Assembly: GCF_003073045.1 (NCBI RefSeq)
Contig: NC_037603.1
Coordinates: 11,562,192-11,626,191, forward strand
Reading direction: 5' to 3'
Source of the DNA: Pomacea canaliculata
Taxonomy: Eukaryota > Mollusca > Gastropoda > Architaenioglossa > Ampullariidae
DNA: 64,000 nt
Below are positions 41,501-56,000 of the stretch, in pieces. The stretch's first letter is position 1; every line of letters starts with the position of its first letter. A program made the position numbers and the translations under genes. Under the pieces are notes generated by a model. That model did not search any database, was not told the origin of the DNA, and was given only the letters and a program-made list of their open reading frames with translations.

Positions 41501-44500
41501 TTAGCCAACGGCTGCCGCTACGCTCCCTGATTAACGCTCCAATCCATATTTCCGGCTGCATCGTTACGTCACTTGTACCCGACTGGACCTGGAGATGGCA
41601 GTTGGGAATAAAACGGTGGGGTGGGGAATAAAGTTGGGGGCCAGTCGGGTGGACGCTTGTCTGGGCAGTCCGTCATTCGCTTCGGTGGAGAGGCCGGTTT
41701 TCTCGTTCCCGGCATGCTAGAGGACGCTGCAGCAACGTCTCGTTGCCATGGCGACGGCGATCTCTTCCCCCTCCTTCCTTCCCCCAATCGCCAGGGAGCT
41801 CCCTTTATTATTCACGGACTACAAGACTCCGAAGGTCGTCAGCACTTATGCCATTTACCGGGGAGAGGGGTTGGGAGGGGTAATGATGCTCTTTACCTCC
41901 TTTTGCAGGGAATCACGTGATGTTGCTGGCAGCAGGGAGTGGGCTGGCATGTTCGCCGAGGGTACTTGCGGTCGCGCTCGGACACGGTTCTCTCCAGACT
42001 GGCGGCGTCTTCGCCGGCCGACCCTGGGGTCAGGATCGGTGGGTCGGCGCGGATGTCTGCCACGTGTAGCGCGCGGTCCTATGGCAGCATTCCTGGTAGC
42101 AGACATGCGCAGACGGCGTAAACCTACTTGTGACCGCAACCATCATGTTGCCCGCAGCATATATACATATTAATGCTCGATAACAACTCTGCTGTCAAAT
42201 TCTTACAAGCTCAGATGTGATAATAATTATATAAGGATCCGTTTTAGAAAGCTGCACAGATTGATGAAAGGATGGTAGCAAAATATTGTCAGGGCTGACT
42301 GTGGAAAAGAAAACTATTTTCCCAGATAGAAAACTAAAAACTCGCGTAAAAAAACAAGCAAACAAAAAAAAAAAAACCCGCATTTGGGCAGATGTGATAC
42401 TACGATTATTTCCAAAAAAAAAAAAATATAAGAAAACTTTTCATAGTTTTTTTAGGTTGTTTATGTATTTACAAAATTAAAGCTATTTGATTACTTATCC
42501 ACATATTACTTGTTTGTTCTCAATGCACCTCATCCCACGCTTTCTGTTGTTCCTCAAATCCTGACAGTCCTTCCTTCCATGGAAGGTTTCTCTACGATGC
42601 ACATATTTCCATATATTTTCTTGCCACACCACTGGTGTCTTGCCACATAATCTCTATGGATATCAATGTTTTTGCAAATATACCCTCATAAATACCCTTG
42701 GTGGCAAGGGAGGAGGAAAAGTTAGTTTCTCTTTGCCTATGGTGATTGAGGTCATTAGTGTAGTTTGTTATTGATATTATTTTAAGCATTGTGTTGTTTG
42801 AGTGATCAGAATCATACTTTGCTCTGACTGAATATTACTTCGTGTCGACTTAGGTTGTCGGGTGGGTGTTATTAAGACCACCCTAGTGATGTTTCCCTCC
42901 CAGCCCCAGCATTCTAAACCCTGACTGTTGTGTCGTGTCAGCACTGCTAACTAGGTTCATTGGGTTGCCCTCCTACACTGATTGGCTGATTAAAGCTGAT
43001 TATCACACACCACTTGTAGCTGCTAACCCCCTACACTTTATTTCGTATTGTTTCCACAAGTAATCAGCTGATTTTTCTAGAATCTTTAGTCGTTAGGTCT
43101 TCACTGAAACTCCACTGAAACTTTCAGCATATTTATGGTACTTGAACATTTCTAGTCTTTCGCGCAAACTTCATTTTCCCCTTCCCCAACCACTCACATC
43201 TCCCTCACTATACATGTGATCTGAAAAATAGTAGAAGTGGTGCTCGTGGTCGTCATCATCGTCCATTTCCCAGTCATTCGCCATCGAGTCGTTCTATTTG
43301 CCTGTCGGAGACTAGTGCTCTCACCCTACTAACCAATCGCATTCAATCCCATTAAATCCCATTCTGTTGGCACAGTGTGGTCCACTGTGGTGTGCAAGCA
43401 CTCCTCGTCCTCTCCAAACTGTTCCACGACCGGAAGTCTTTTACTGTCTGCATGCCTCCCGTTTATCCTCATTAGTCGTAATAACCATGACATCTTAGTG
43501 TGTGGTTGTTGACCTCGCTAACCCGGCAGTTGTGTGGGCGTGAGCTTATGCCAATCCTATCTTACAAAATCAGAAGATATCTGAACTTCCCTGTACCAAT
43601 AAGTAGTCTGTAACTAGAAACAATTTGAAAGAAGTTTCAGCCACGAAATATCCAAGAAAATGGCATCAGCGTGGTCCTTTGAGCAATAACATTGACAGTG
43701 ATTCCCAATAAATGTATGTTTGCGAAACCGGTCTTGTTGGTGTCATCTGGGATTAAGGGGTAAATAAAAACTAACAGCCTAACAACTTGATTGTGGGGAT
43801 GTTTGTGGTGTAACTGCAGACTGGTGCATGCAGCCATTCGTTCAGCTGGGGCGCTCAGGGTTACCCAATCCTTTCAAACAGATGCCTTTACCATCCAAAC
43901 ACTCCATCACACCCTTTTCATATCTTCCCTTTATTATTTGATTTCTAAACATTCCAAAATGTTTCATTAATGACAATATGTTATACAAAGGGCGATGTAT
44001 TCTTCAGGAGTACAGCTGGTGGTGCGACAACGACCGGCTAGTGACCCGTCCACGCTGTCCCTCGCACCCGATATCGTAGAACCTCGTGAAAGTCTCGTTC
44101 GCTCGTATTGATCTCCCTTCCAGCTCCTCTCGGGCTTCTGCAGAGTCTGGCCACAGGCGGTGTCACACCGACCCTGATGCCAGGCGGAAAGACGCAGAAC
44201 TTACGGCCTAGCGCACAATCAATATCTCATTCCGGGTGCAACCAATGGCCGTAGAACCAACACCATACAGCTTGGTGTTGTCCGAGAACTTGCTAGGGCT
44301 GTGTGCGTGTTTGTTTGTGTGTGTGTGTGTGAGTGTGAGAGAGAGAGATCTTAGAGAACATGGAAGAGGATGAAAAATTGCATTAGAAGATGGTGCGAGA
44401 GAAACAGATAAAATGCGTGGAAGGAAAGCACTTGACCTTGGTGCCGGTCTGGCTGCCCTCGACTACCCCAGAGCTGAGCAGAGACTCACTTGCAGTGTTG

Positions 44501-47500
44501 GTATGTGCGACTTCGTTCCACATTATAGTTAAAATCCTTCATACAGCCCTAGAAGGTGAGAAGATATGGCATAGCAGCGCCAGGAAAGCTTGATACAAAG
44601 TATTCATCATCGCCATCCAAGGTGTAAAGCACGAGAGTGACCCCAGAGGTTGAGGGGGAAACGCGATGATGGTCCCAGTGACAGAAGCAGTCGCTGTGAA
44701 CTCCGGCATTTTCCCGAGCTTCCAACTCGAGTGTTACAAAGCAGCCAGCAGAGGTCCACCCATAAAGGGTTATTGTCTCCAAGCATCATTGTCCTGTTCA
44801 TCACCTCATCGCCCGCTCCCTGCTTCCTGTTCATGACAGCAGTTTGAGTAGGTCAAAGGAAAAGTGCATGTTTTGTGTCGCTCAGAAGACAGCAGCCTGC
44901 AAAATTTTGTTATTTCTTCATTACCTCCTCCCCTGCTAGACAGTAAAAGTAGGTGGTTGTGAAATGTCAGCAAAAATAAAAAGGTGCAGAAATATTATCT
45001 ATTCCATAAACAAACAATAGACACGGCCTCATGTGCTTATAAAACTTATTCTGGAGATGGCTGGAGGCAGGAAGCTGTGGAAGGGCAAGGGAGGTATGAG
45101 ATGCAATGGTTCTGGTTCCATGGATTCCGGTTCCTGTCAGTGGTATATCTTCATGCCATCTACTTCTAAACAAATTTACTTTTTCTAGCGGTTTACTATT
45201 TTTGTAGAGAGAATAATAGCAGTTCCATTGTGTTTAAACATTTTCAAAATTAAAAAAAAAATGTGCAGGAAGTCGTCATTTGGACATGCACCATCATGGC
45301 AGTCAGGAGGTTAGCATCACTGACTCAGACATTTAATAAAGTGCCATAAGGCTTAGAATGGAGAAGCAGACCACTGGTTGTAGTGGCAGTAGGAAGACAG
45401 ATGTCAGCGCAGGGTCTAATCTGACAGCCTGTCAATAATGGCCGCTGTAGTTGTGTGGCCTGCAGTTTGGTCACAGCAGCCTGGCCAGACATCCGGCGAC
45501 AGGGGCAAGGCATTTGCCTACCCTCCCCTGTCCTAGCAAAGATTGAATGGGCATGGCAGGATGTGTCCCCTTCCTACTCTGCCCCCTTCCTTACGCCCAT
45601 TAAACTAAACTATGATGTGGCACTGTGTAGGCCAGTTCAGTTGGTGTTTGTGTCAGTATGTTGTTTAGTATTTGGTCATAGAGTCAATCAGCAACATGTA
45701 GAGGTTGTCTATAAGATTACAGTTGCTACAGTACCAAGACCAGTATGATTTGGGTGGAGATTCCCTTGTTTGTTGTTTTAAGATTTTAATATACTCAGAC
45801 ATGTCAGTTTGTCTTGTCTAGGGGAAGGTGACCTAAAAAAAGGTGCTAAAAGGTAATTGAACAGGTAGGCTGATAATATATTTTTGTTTCAGTTTCAATA
45901 GTTGACAGCTTTACAGAGAAAGATCTTCAGTTCTCTGTCTTTGTTTAGATAATCTTTCACTGGCTGCCTGCATGGGAGTCTGTATATTAGAATAGTGGTT
46001 TGTAACAGCCAGAGGTAGGTAGGTGAGATTAATGAGCACCCACCTACTTGCTAGTTATTCGTGATAAGTGCCTTTTATTGTGTGTTTAGGCCCAGTCTTT
46101 TTTGACCTTTTCAGGTCCATCATTTCAACCTCCCATGTTCTGTAAGGCCCACCCATAACCTGGCCTTTTGTCTCCCTGGACAGCATTTTATGTGTTTGTG
46201 TGAATGTGCCTGCCAGAGAGAGAGAAAGGGGGAGAAGAATTCATGAAGTTAAGAGAACCAGAGCAGTGGCTTACACAGGACCAGTTGCTTCACTAGTGTA
46301 CCCTAGTCAATATCTGACAGCACTGTCTGGTTCAGCAGCCACTTAAAAACAGCCAATGAAAGGGTCTATCATTGATTTTGCCCTTCTTGTAACCAGCAGG
46401 TTTTCCAGGCTTTCTCCCTAGTGAATAAAATTTCTACATGGGTAGAAAACCAATATGTATGATATTGATGAAAGCAGACAGTATTATTTTGTATAATGCA
46501 AATGAATGTATATGTTATCAGATCCTGTTTCTTATGAATATTATATATTTGTAAAATAAATATATGAGTCATGACACTTGCCCGGTCAGTGACATTAGCA
46601 TTTGACTGTCACAGGTGACTTGATTCCTAGGTGTTACATGTGTTATGGTGAGATACCATAATAGTAATTGAGAATACTTCATTTTTTGGTTAATGGATAA
46701 ATAGGCTGACAAGCTTCTTGATGACCTTTATCTGGCACTTAGCCACAGTCAACCATGCACCTGCCAGTCACTTGTTCGTTAGAGAGAGAGAGAGCTTAAC
46801 AGATGCATCTTAGTACTGATAGTATTTGATTTAAGCAGTATTTCCAAACACATTCCAAAAAAGTAAAAGGCGAAAGATGAATTTTCATAGACAAGGTAGC
46901 AGTAAATTAATGAATAATTAGGATGTGACTAGTGTAATGCAAAGAAACTTTTACAAATTTAGTTTTTGTCTGAAAGTGGCTGTATTCTTCCTCTACCACC
47001 CATTTCCTCATCATCAGTAGCTTATCCTTAGCCTCGTTAACCAAGAGGAGTGGCTTAGTATAGGCCAGGGAAATCACATGTCACTATTCTTGGTTTCTGT
47101 TTCTTTGGGATCTGCTCAGCGTTTGTCCTGTCTAGTTCTGTTGTCAATCACATCTCTAAAATCATATCTCACACACACACATACCCTACACATGCATTCA
47201 TATTATCTAAGTTCAACCAAATTTGATATGTCTTCAGTTTCACATCTGTAAGGGTGGCGCGTTCTGAGTTGACTTTTACCCAAATATACGGATCGTTAAT
47301 GTGGAGGAGAAATCCAGAATTTTAGACTACTTAAAAGCATTCAGTACTGGGGAAAACCAGTCAAGTTTTTATCTGTAGTTAAGCCCATTTCTATTGCCTG
47401 TTATGCAGTATTGATTTCATGCTTCTGCCTTCAGGGCAGCAAACCTTCTGCATAATAATTGGTGTAGACACACAGCTGATGAATCCCACTGATACAGCAG

Positions 47501-50500
47501 AGAAACTATTTTACGATGTATTCCAAGCATAACTACTGTATGCATGCACACCTGTTTGAAACTGTATGTAAGCTGCTCTGCATAAATTTATGCATTCATG
47601 TAGATGCTCGGCAAAGTCATATGTCTAATTGTGTCAGCAAGATGGGAAATGCTTAATATCATTAGTTACTGTGGTCATTTGCTAATCCTCACAAAATAAT
47701 TTCATGGCAGCTTACTCTTGATACAAAGTATGGAGAAGAGGTTAATCTTGTGAGACTCTTGTAATACGTATATTAGTAATAGTCATCAAATGAAAAACTA
47801 GATTGTTAGAAATAATGTTTTAAGTGTTTTATACTTACTCTTTATGCTAACAAGCATTAACAAATGTGTGACTTTCTGTTTTTTAAATGCTAGTAACAAT
47901 TTTGTGAGAATAATGTAAAGACTGGAGAGAATATTGTTTTAGTGCGCACATCATTGCTGTCTTCACAAAGAATTGTTAAACAAATATATTATGCTGATTT
48001 TTCCCCCTGTATAAAAATATAATGGGTAAATCAGGAAAAAAATAATATTAGAATAAATAATTTCAGGAATTGTACTGTTCTTGCTGAAGGTGCTACAATT
48101 TTCTTTACATTCATCTATATATTTGGATGGCCATTTGTATATTGCAGTGGTGCTGGTTACTGGGGCGACAGGGTACATTGCATCCCATGTCATCAAACAG
48201 CTGCAGGAGGCAGGGCACATGGTGCGAGGCACAGTGCGAAGCCTGTCAGATGAAGCCAAAATCAAACACCTGCAAGATCTTGCCCTGAAGCTACCTACAA
48301 GCTGGAACTAGTAGAAGCAGATCTGACAAAACCAGAATCTTGGGAAGCGTAAGTTAATTGAAATGTATCTTCTTTGAAGCAGCATGGCATATTCACTATC
48401 TTTAGCTTTCACTCCACATGCAGAGGGTATTTCCAGTGAGTGAGAGATTGTGTGTAGGGTGTCTTAAAACTTTTGCTAAGGCAGCATGTAGGTGCACAAC
48501 ACTCATATGCTCATGAAATATAGATACAAACTGTGGACTGTCCCTGATTTCTGACATCCAGTTTTCAAAAGCTGAATTTAGAAAAGCATATGTTTTGTGA
48601 AAGCAAAAAACTGGTTTATGCAAGGTTTATACACATCTGCTTTCCTTCCACCAAATTCCACAAACACGATTCTTTATCTTGCAAGCCAAGCACTAGCCTA
48701 CATCTCTGGCTCACTTTTGATCAAACTCAACATTTTCAAAGCTTTAATGCCCACACTGTACCTAACCCTAATCCAGCCTAATCTTTCTAACCCAAACCCT
48801 AATCTCCATCTTTTGTTGTCCTTTGTTTCTATATAGTACACAGTAGATAAAAGACCACAGACAGTAAAATGTTATGTTATTTTTTTATAAGATTATTCAA
48901 GTTATCCATTCATGCTTCTTGCAATATCAGAATTGGTACACCATCTTGCAAGCAAGGTACTTACACTCACTGACCTCATGCTATTTCAGAGCAGTAAAAG
49001 GCGTAGCTTATGTCATCCATGTGGCAAGCCCCTTCCCCAACTCCCAGCCTAAAGATGAGAATGAAGTTATTCAACCTGCTGTTGAAGGCACTCAGAACAT
49101 CTTAAAAGCCTGTGTTGCTGCCAAGACAGTCAAGCGTGTTGTTCTCACAAGCTCGTGTGTTGCTGTCAATTGTAAGTTTTTTTGTCTTTTGTCATCTGAT
49201 GCATTTTTTTATAGAAAAAAATAGTTTACAGCATTTCTGCAAATACAATGTACAAAACAAGCTATTTCCAACAGGTGGGACTTAGTGAAAGTGGTCTTCA
49301 AAAGTATTTTTATTGTTTTAGTTTGTTTATTAGGTGTCATAACATGCATTAACATTGCTGGCTATTTGTTTTACACTCATTCAGATTTGCTTGTCATCAT
49401 CATAAGTTAACATTTCTTTTCATTAATTAAATAAAAGACATTGATAAAGCTTAGAGGAAATAGCAAAATTTCTCATAAAGAAGATGAGACATTTTTTTCA
49501 TCCTAAGGGAGCAATCAGTCTAGTGACAAGGTCCACACTGAAGAAGACTGGAGTGATGTCGAAACACTGGATGCATATGCCAAAAGTAAGACACTGGCAG
49601 AAAAGGCAGCATGGGACTTTATCAAAGAACTCCCAGGTGAGTTTTGCTATCGTCATCCATCATCTTCATAATAGTCTTTGACAGTCTGTCACAGGTACAC
49701 TAGTAAATGACAGCTAGATGGTTGACCAGATAGATTTGGACATAACTCAGTTTATTCAGTTGTTTCTTGTGGAAAAAATTAAAGATGCAAAGCAAAATAT
49801 CAAATGGTTCAATTCCAGTTTCTTGTTAAAATGGCATTGAAAATATTTTTTGTGCTTTTTATGATTTACTTAAAACAACCTTTATTTTTATCCTTGGGAA
49901 AACAGAAAATAAAACACGAGTATTTTTACATTTTTTTCATTATCTTGACTTTATCTACTTATATATTCAATAATTATCATCATCAGTAAAAAGTAATGAG
50001 ATTCATGGCTGTAGGTGCAATAAATGTAAGTGTTTCTCTGTATGTAGAGCATGGCTTGTGGAGAGCAAAGCCAACTTTTTCTTCATACCACCTTTAATTT
50101 CCCGATAATCAAGTTTCCATTTGTGCTTGGTGGGTAGGGAGAGTTTTCCCATGACAGACTTGAAGCAGGGCCCTAATCTAGCGAACATCTGCTTTGGAGT
50201 TGAAATCACTAACAACAGGGAGTCATTGTTATAAATCAGTGGTACATTGTCTCTCTTGGGAAATAATGGAAAACATTTTGTCTCCATAGCATCAGATTGG
50301 TATCCAAATCTTGGGTATATTGTTTTATGTCACTTACCCAATGCCATCTTTGCCACCAGTTTATAATTTTTGCTCCATGCTTAGTAGTTAAGACTCTCTA
50401 GAAGAAAGATTTCCCCATGTTGCCTCAGGGGTAACAATTTACCCTTTTCTTCATACCTACAGTCTCGATTATATGTCTTCTACTTTTTGGGGTGCTGTTG

Positions 50501-53091
50501 TTCCATTTGTTTGCACATATCAGCCTTATGTACTTGCATACCTTTTTCTTGTGCAGATGAAGATAAAATAGAACTGGCTGTCATAAATCCTGCATATGTC
50601 ATGGGTCCTGTGTTGCATGGCTCTCAGTGTACTAGCATGGAGGTGAGTGAGATCTTTGAGATTTTTCTATTGAATTACTATTGTTTACTCTCGGATAGTA
50701 CTTCATTCTAACCTTCATGTTAACGACTCCATATTACACTGTTTATAGTATCTACATCCCTTCCTATGTTCATACATTGCTTTACATTCTACTCTTATAC
50801 CTCATCTTTATGTTGTTCTATACATATTTCACTGTCCACTGTTATCTTTCAGTTATTATTGGTCTGTGCAGAGAGTGCAATCTATCTTGGTCATGATGCT
50901 TTGCATTATAAGTGCTTATTATTATTATTAATATGCTTTTAAAAAATTGCATGCTACAAATTTTATAATTATGCCATATTTACACAAATAACAAGCATAG
51001 AAGAATAGCAGGATTTCAAAGCTTTGTGCATTCATGAACCATCCTTTGTGAACAGGTATTGAAGCGACTGTTGGAGAGGTCCTTGCCAGCTGTACCAAAG
51101 TTAAACTTTGCCCTGGTAGATGTTCGAGATGTGGCTGCTGCCACATCAAGGCCATGACCTTGCCAGAGGCTGCAGGTAGGAATCTTCATTTTCTCTCCCT
51201 CTTAAATCTTTGATGCATTTGTGCACCACAGGTATAATCCATAACTCACCCACTGAACCAGACATAGATTGACGTTTTTAAACAAGCTTTAAAATTACAA
51301 CTGGAAACGAAAGGGCACATTTTCTGTAAGAAAACGATTTTTACTCTTTATAGCCTTACATTAATCAGAATATCTGGATTGTGGATAGGGAGGTGGAAGC
51401 AAATAAAATGAAATGATAAGGAGAAATTAATATAAAAATGTTAAGGATTTAAAGGATAAAGATGTAATTAACACTTTACAAAATATTTGCAGGAAACAGG
51501 CATCTGATTGTGAACACCAACATGTGGATGAAGGAGATGGCACAGATTTTGGCCAAAGAATTCAAGCCTCAAGGTGGGTGATGTATTCATGTAATTTTAA
51601 TATTTATCAGTCTTTAATAATCATTATTGGTTTATATATTTTTATGTTTATCTGTGGCCAGAAGGTGATGATTGAGTCAGTTCATACATATGCAATATTA
51701 CTTTGGTTAAGATGATTGTCCAGTGAGCTCTCATTATTTGTGAATTAGATGTGCTGTTTAGCACCATTAGGAAAAACCATGAAACTGCTCTGCTGACTGC
51801 TTTTCTTTTAAGGTGCTTTTTAGACAATAATAATTGTTAAATCTTATTTCCCTAAGGCACAGAGAAAATATCAATAAAAACTGTTCGAGCTGTGTATTTG
51901 AATTTAAGTTTTGCACCTTTACTGATGCTTGTGCATGTGCATTGGCAGTTCAAGGGAGGACATTGCTAAATGTGTGATTTTCATTTGCACAGGCTATGGA
52001 GTACCGACAGTGAACTGTCCCTACTTTGCGCTTTACTTATCTTCAGTCTTTGATAAGACCATCAAAATGATCCTTCCTCAGATCAACAAGGTCCACAAGT
52101 TTGACAACAAGCGAGTGAGTCATCTTGTAGAATTATCAATACCTCATAGACCTACTAAAGGGAGACAAAAATAGTTATGGAGTAGCTTTTGTTGAAAAAT
52201 CTCTTATTTTCCCAAAAGGCTACTTCAGCCATTGAAGTGAAGTGGAAATGTGTGACTGCTGTGAACTATAGAACCAAGGAAGGGAAGACATTAGACACTA
52301 AAGTAAAAGGATTTAAATCCCTCTTCTGCCCTCATTGTTTCATAAGAAAAGACTGAAGGTACTCAGACATTCTGCTTTTTAAGCATGCTAGATTGTCAGG
52401 GAAAATTAATGCTTTTGCTTTGGATAAAAGAGTGAGTTTGATTGACCTAACTTAAATGTTCTGTGTGTAGATGAAGGAAGTTCTGGGCATTGAGCCCCGT
52501 GATGCTAAGGAGACCCTCATTGACATGGCCTACAGCCTTATAGAAAGTGGCTTTATCAAGCGCACGAAGAAATATCGTGGCCCAGGTGGCATAGAGGTGA
52601 GTTGATGATGGTGGTGGTGGTGGTTAAGATATTATAATAGTTGCAATGGCCTGGAGACTGAATAATATTTGCTGGGATGGATATTGTCTATAATAGATTT
52701 GTGATTGATTTAGAAAAGTCGGGGTAAATATGTGCACATGTATGTGTAGTAAACCACTTTTAAATAATTAAGTGTGTTGCAGTGTTCAGTTATCTGCATA
52801 AAACAGTGGAAACTATAAAATTGCTTTTTTGTTTTGCTATAATAGGAACCCAAAGCAGAAGAAGGCAAAAAAGAGGAAAAAGAAGTGAAGAAGGAAGAAG
52901 GCGGTGAAGAGGTGAAAGAGAATGGTGATGTTAAAGAAGATGAGGATGATGACCTGAAAAAGGAGAGTCAAAAAGAGGATGGGAAAAAAGACACAGATGG
53001 ACAAACAGAGGAAAAGAAAGAGGAGAAAGCTGATGAGCCAGCGTCGGAGGAGAAAAAAGAAGAAACAGCTGATGCCAAGACGGAGAACTAA
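35504..53091 (+). CDS. NAD(P)-dependent extended SDR, dihydroflavonol-4-reductase/cinnamoyl-CoA-reductase-like
   Basis: Ten exons: 35504-35528, 48148-48348, 48990-49171, 49508-49636, 50557-50642, 51056-51175, 51493-51573, 51993-52114, 52471-52596 and 52846-53091. Phases all match and, with two one-base corrections, the sum is 440 codons including stop (439 aa). The Rossmann motif [10 protein letters not shown] is at residues 11-20, the catalytic Ser lies in VVLTSSC, and YAKSK at residues 160-164 supplies the Tyr-x-x-x-Lys pair. INPAYVMGP and DVRDVAAA are typical of DFR-like extended SDRs, which reduce carbonyls of small molecules with NAD(P)H. The substrate is unknown; animals lack flavonoid synthesis, so the plant names are family labels only. 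Residues 359-439 are a Lys/Glu/Asp-rich tail not usual in this family. Frame breaks at 48294-48295 and 51141-51142 each look like one missing C. The exon 1 assignment, 12.6 kb upstream, rests on phase and promoter context. Confidence 0.85.
35529..48147 (+). other. Intron 1 of the SDR gene (12.6 kb)
   Basis: A donor (T/GTGAGT at 35529) and an acceptor (ATATTGCAG ending at 48147) join in phase to give ...[12 protein letters not shown]. No other gene was recognised inside. It contains a poly(T) run at about 36480-36500, GC-rich patches at 38.8-40.2 and 40.9-42.1 kb, a (GT)n(GA)n repeat near 44310-44350 and scattered low-complexity runs. Long frames in the GC-rich patches (40953-41504 and 41748-42173, plus strand) show no domain. 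Confidence 0.55.
50885..50935 (+). repeat. Short retroposon-like tail in intron 5 of the SDR gene
   Basis: GCATTATAAGTGCTTATTAT followed by ATTATTATTAAT resembles the ATT-repeat 3' ends of SINE/LINE copies, as at 22375-22499. The body is not recognisable. Confidence 0.3.
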
Positions 53092-56000
53092 AGCCTCATG
53101 GGAAATGCTGCAGCACTCATAAATGGATGAGGACAAGGACATGGCTAATTTTCCCCTCATTCTCTTTTTTGTTTTTTTTTTCCTTAAACCCCAGTGGTAT
53201 GTATGTGTGTGTTACTGTCAGGGGAACATATTCCCTTGTTGACCAAGGCCATTAGGGGTAGGGAAGCTGAAGTCTGTGACTGTCGTAAGTTTACTGCCTG
53301 GTGGAAATAAAAACTTATGTCTGCTTTTTCTCCCACTTCCCTTTTCTGTTTTCAAACCTATTTGAAGACCATGATGAATCAACAGCCCAGTGTGATCAGA
53401 ATCTTTGAAAGATGCAAACAGTATTGAACTTAAAATTCCATGAGCTTTCGTGGATTAATATCTTAAGTAAGCCATGCTTTTGTATTAGTGACAGGAATAG
53501 TCAAGAAACATGTTGGTTGGAAGTGAAATTGGAAGTTGCACCAATGCTTAAAGCAACATGCATGTTGTTTCATGTATGCATAGTGTATAATTGTGTCTTC
53601 TGAATCAGAATGAACACTTTTTTGCCCCACTTTTCAATATTGCTATTCTGCAATGTTCTTTTTTCTGAGTTAAGGAGATCTGAATGCTGCTCTTTTGGAA
53701 ATTGGTTTTCTCATATTTAGCACTTGCTTGTGCAACCACTGGCTTTCAAGAACAAAGAAGTTTGCAGCACTTTTTATTGCTGTAAGATATTTTTGTGCAA
53801 ATGTTTAGTGGATTAGGTTAGTGTATGGTTTATACTAGATAAGAGCTTAGACTGGAGAAGGTTGTGGCAGTCTAATCTGGCTGACACCAGTGCTGGTCGG
53901 AAGACGACCACATTTTCAACAGTGATGTGAGCCTTCATTGTTACGGTACTTCAGTCCTTTTTAAATTCCAGAGGTTTAAAGAATACAGGATCATTGATTC
54001 CTTCCTTCACTGCTGTCAACTGACAAATGGTTATGCTGGCTCATCAGTAATGGTTATTAAAAGGACAACTGGATAATACACAGCAGGCTTTTCACTTAGG
54101 CTTGTCTTGAGTAACGGTAAATATTGTTTAGAAAGTGGGCAACACATGGGCTTTTATCTGGGATCTTAGACTGATATTTTTACTTTATTGTTATACATTG
54201 ATGAAGTGACTTTCCATGATGAAAATATGGTATGTTCATATTTTAGTGGAGTTATAGAATATTTACTGTATACAACACGCTGTTTTTTTTTTTAAATTGG
54301 TTCTTATGATGGCATTGTCATTAGTGTAGTAATCAATGCTTTTAATGACAGTTTGGACTTCAGTACCTTACCTTGATTTGAACCACCACAGACACTTTCA
54401 AGGTTTCGAAAATGTGACATTGTATTTTTATATTTAAATTGAGGGATGTTAAGAAATGAGGAAAATATGCATGTGAAAATTATTCCTAAAGAATTAAAGG
54501 ATGAGGCTTATATCTGGGCAGTAATTTATTTGCAGACAGAACACAGGAACTTATTTAATAGGCGAGAGTGAGATATGGAGTTAAAAAATAGTGTAGATGA
54601 AAGACCACAAATATTGTGTTTCTTTTCATCATAACAACCTCCTGTGTTGCAATATTTAATATTACCTAGTCATTTTTATTTTTGACTCATATGAGTATGC
54701 TTTATACCAACTTTACATTCTTCAACTGTCAGAACTGTTTTACTAAGGTTTTTTTTAAATAAACATTTTGTAAATAATGTATTTCATCCCAATTATAGAA
54801 AATGAGATTAGGGTAGTTTGTTGGGAGTGCAATCTGTTGTTTTTCACAGAAAGGGACCAAAAATTGGTGATGCAATCAAGCTTTACCCTTTTTATTTGTT
54901 GTTGACCACAATATGTTGGTCAGACAAGATGGATGGAGTGCTTATATTGCTTAGTAGTCACCTAAATAGTTTTCAAAGCTGGTTCATCTGTAAAGGATTT
55001 TTCCTTGGGAAAATATTTCTGGAACCTTGTGATAGCTGTTCTCACATGTCCATCTAATATACAAGGAAGATGAGGTTGAGATGAGAGTACATTTTAAAAT
55101 CCATGTGTTGAAGTAAAAAGCCACAGGTGAATTTTTAAATTATGCACTTAGGAATATAGTTCATAGGGCTTATCAGTGGTAAATAAATTGGTAGGCTAAG
55201 GGACATTTCAAGTAAATTCCTTTAAAACATTTTTTTACAATTTTCCAATGTAATTGAAGACCTACTGAAACTGGACATGGAAAGATCCATTCTTAACACA
55301 ACTAGCACTAAGATTTTATGTGGGGTTATAGCACGGACAGTTTGTATGAATTTTATGTAATTGTTGATGTACATTGATGTATACACATCATAAGACACAA
55401 ACTTTTTTTCCAAATCCAATTAATTTGAACCCTTTTTATTCATTTTTACCTGGGATTGCTGGAGAACTTGTAAATACATGTTGTCATTTTGAAAAGTGCT
55501 AGTCTATTGTTTTGTTGCTTTGTAAGGGCATATGTCTGTTGTAGGAGTCAGCAAGTACAACAAACAATGTGAGACTGGATGACAACTTTGTACATACTTG
55601 TGCATAAGCATCTTTTGCCCCCTTCCCCAATTTTTAAGACTCTGCTTTTTATAAATTTCGGGCAGCAGTCTTCCCTCTTTGTCATCATTTTTTGTTTATG
55701 AAAAAGTTTCATTGCAATGGAAATATGCTTGTAATAAAATCATGAGGTAAGGGGTAACATTAACCAGGGTAGATGTTTTCTGGGCAACTGTCATCTTGTT
55801 ATGCCAAACTAGAGTGTTAAAGCACATTTTCTAAGAGTTTTCTGTCTTAATCTTAATTTAAAACGTTCAGATGTGGCAGATGGTGCTGTATAAGTAAAAA
55901 ATATTGCTAAAGAATAACATTCGTTCCATGAAGTCTCTTTCAAATCAATTTTAAGCATCTTCCAAGAAGGGCTGTAAAATTTAGTTTTGCGTGGAAAATT

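Noticed and set aside
40953..41504. 183-codon plus-strand frame in intron 1 of the SDR gene
   Set aside because: The start is a GTG in a GC-rich patch and the translation shows no recognisable domain. In 64 kb read in six frames, one frame of this length can occur by chance.
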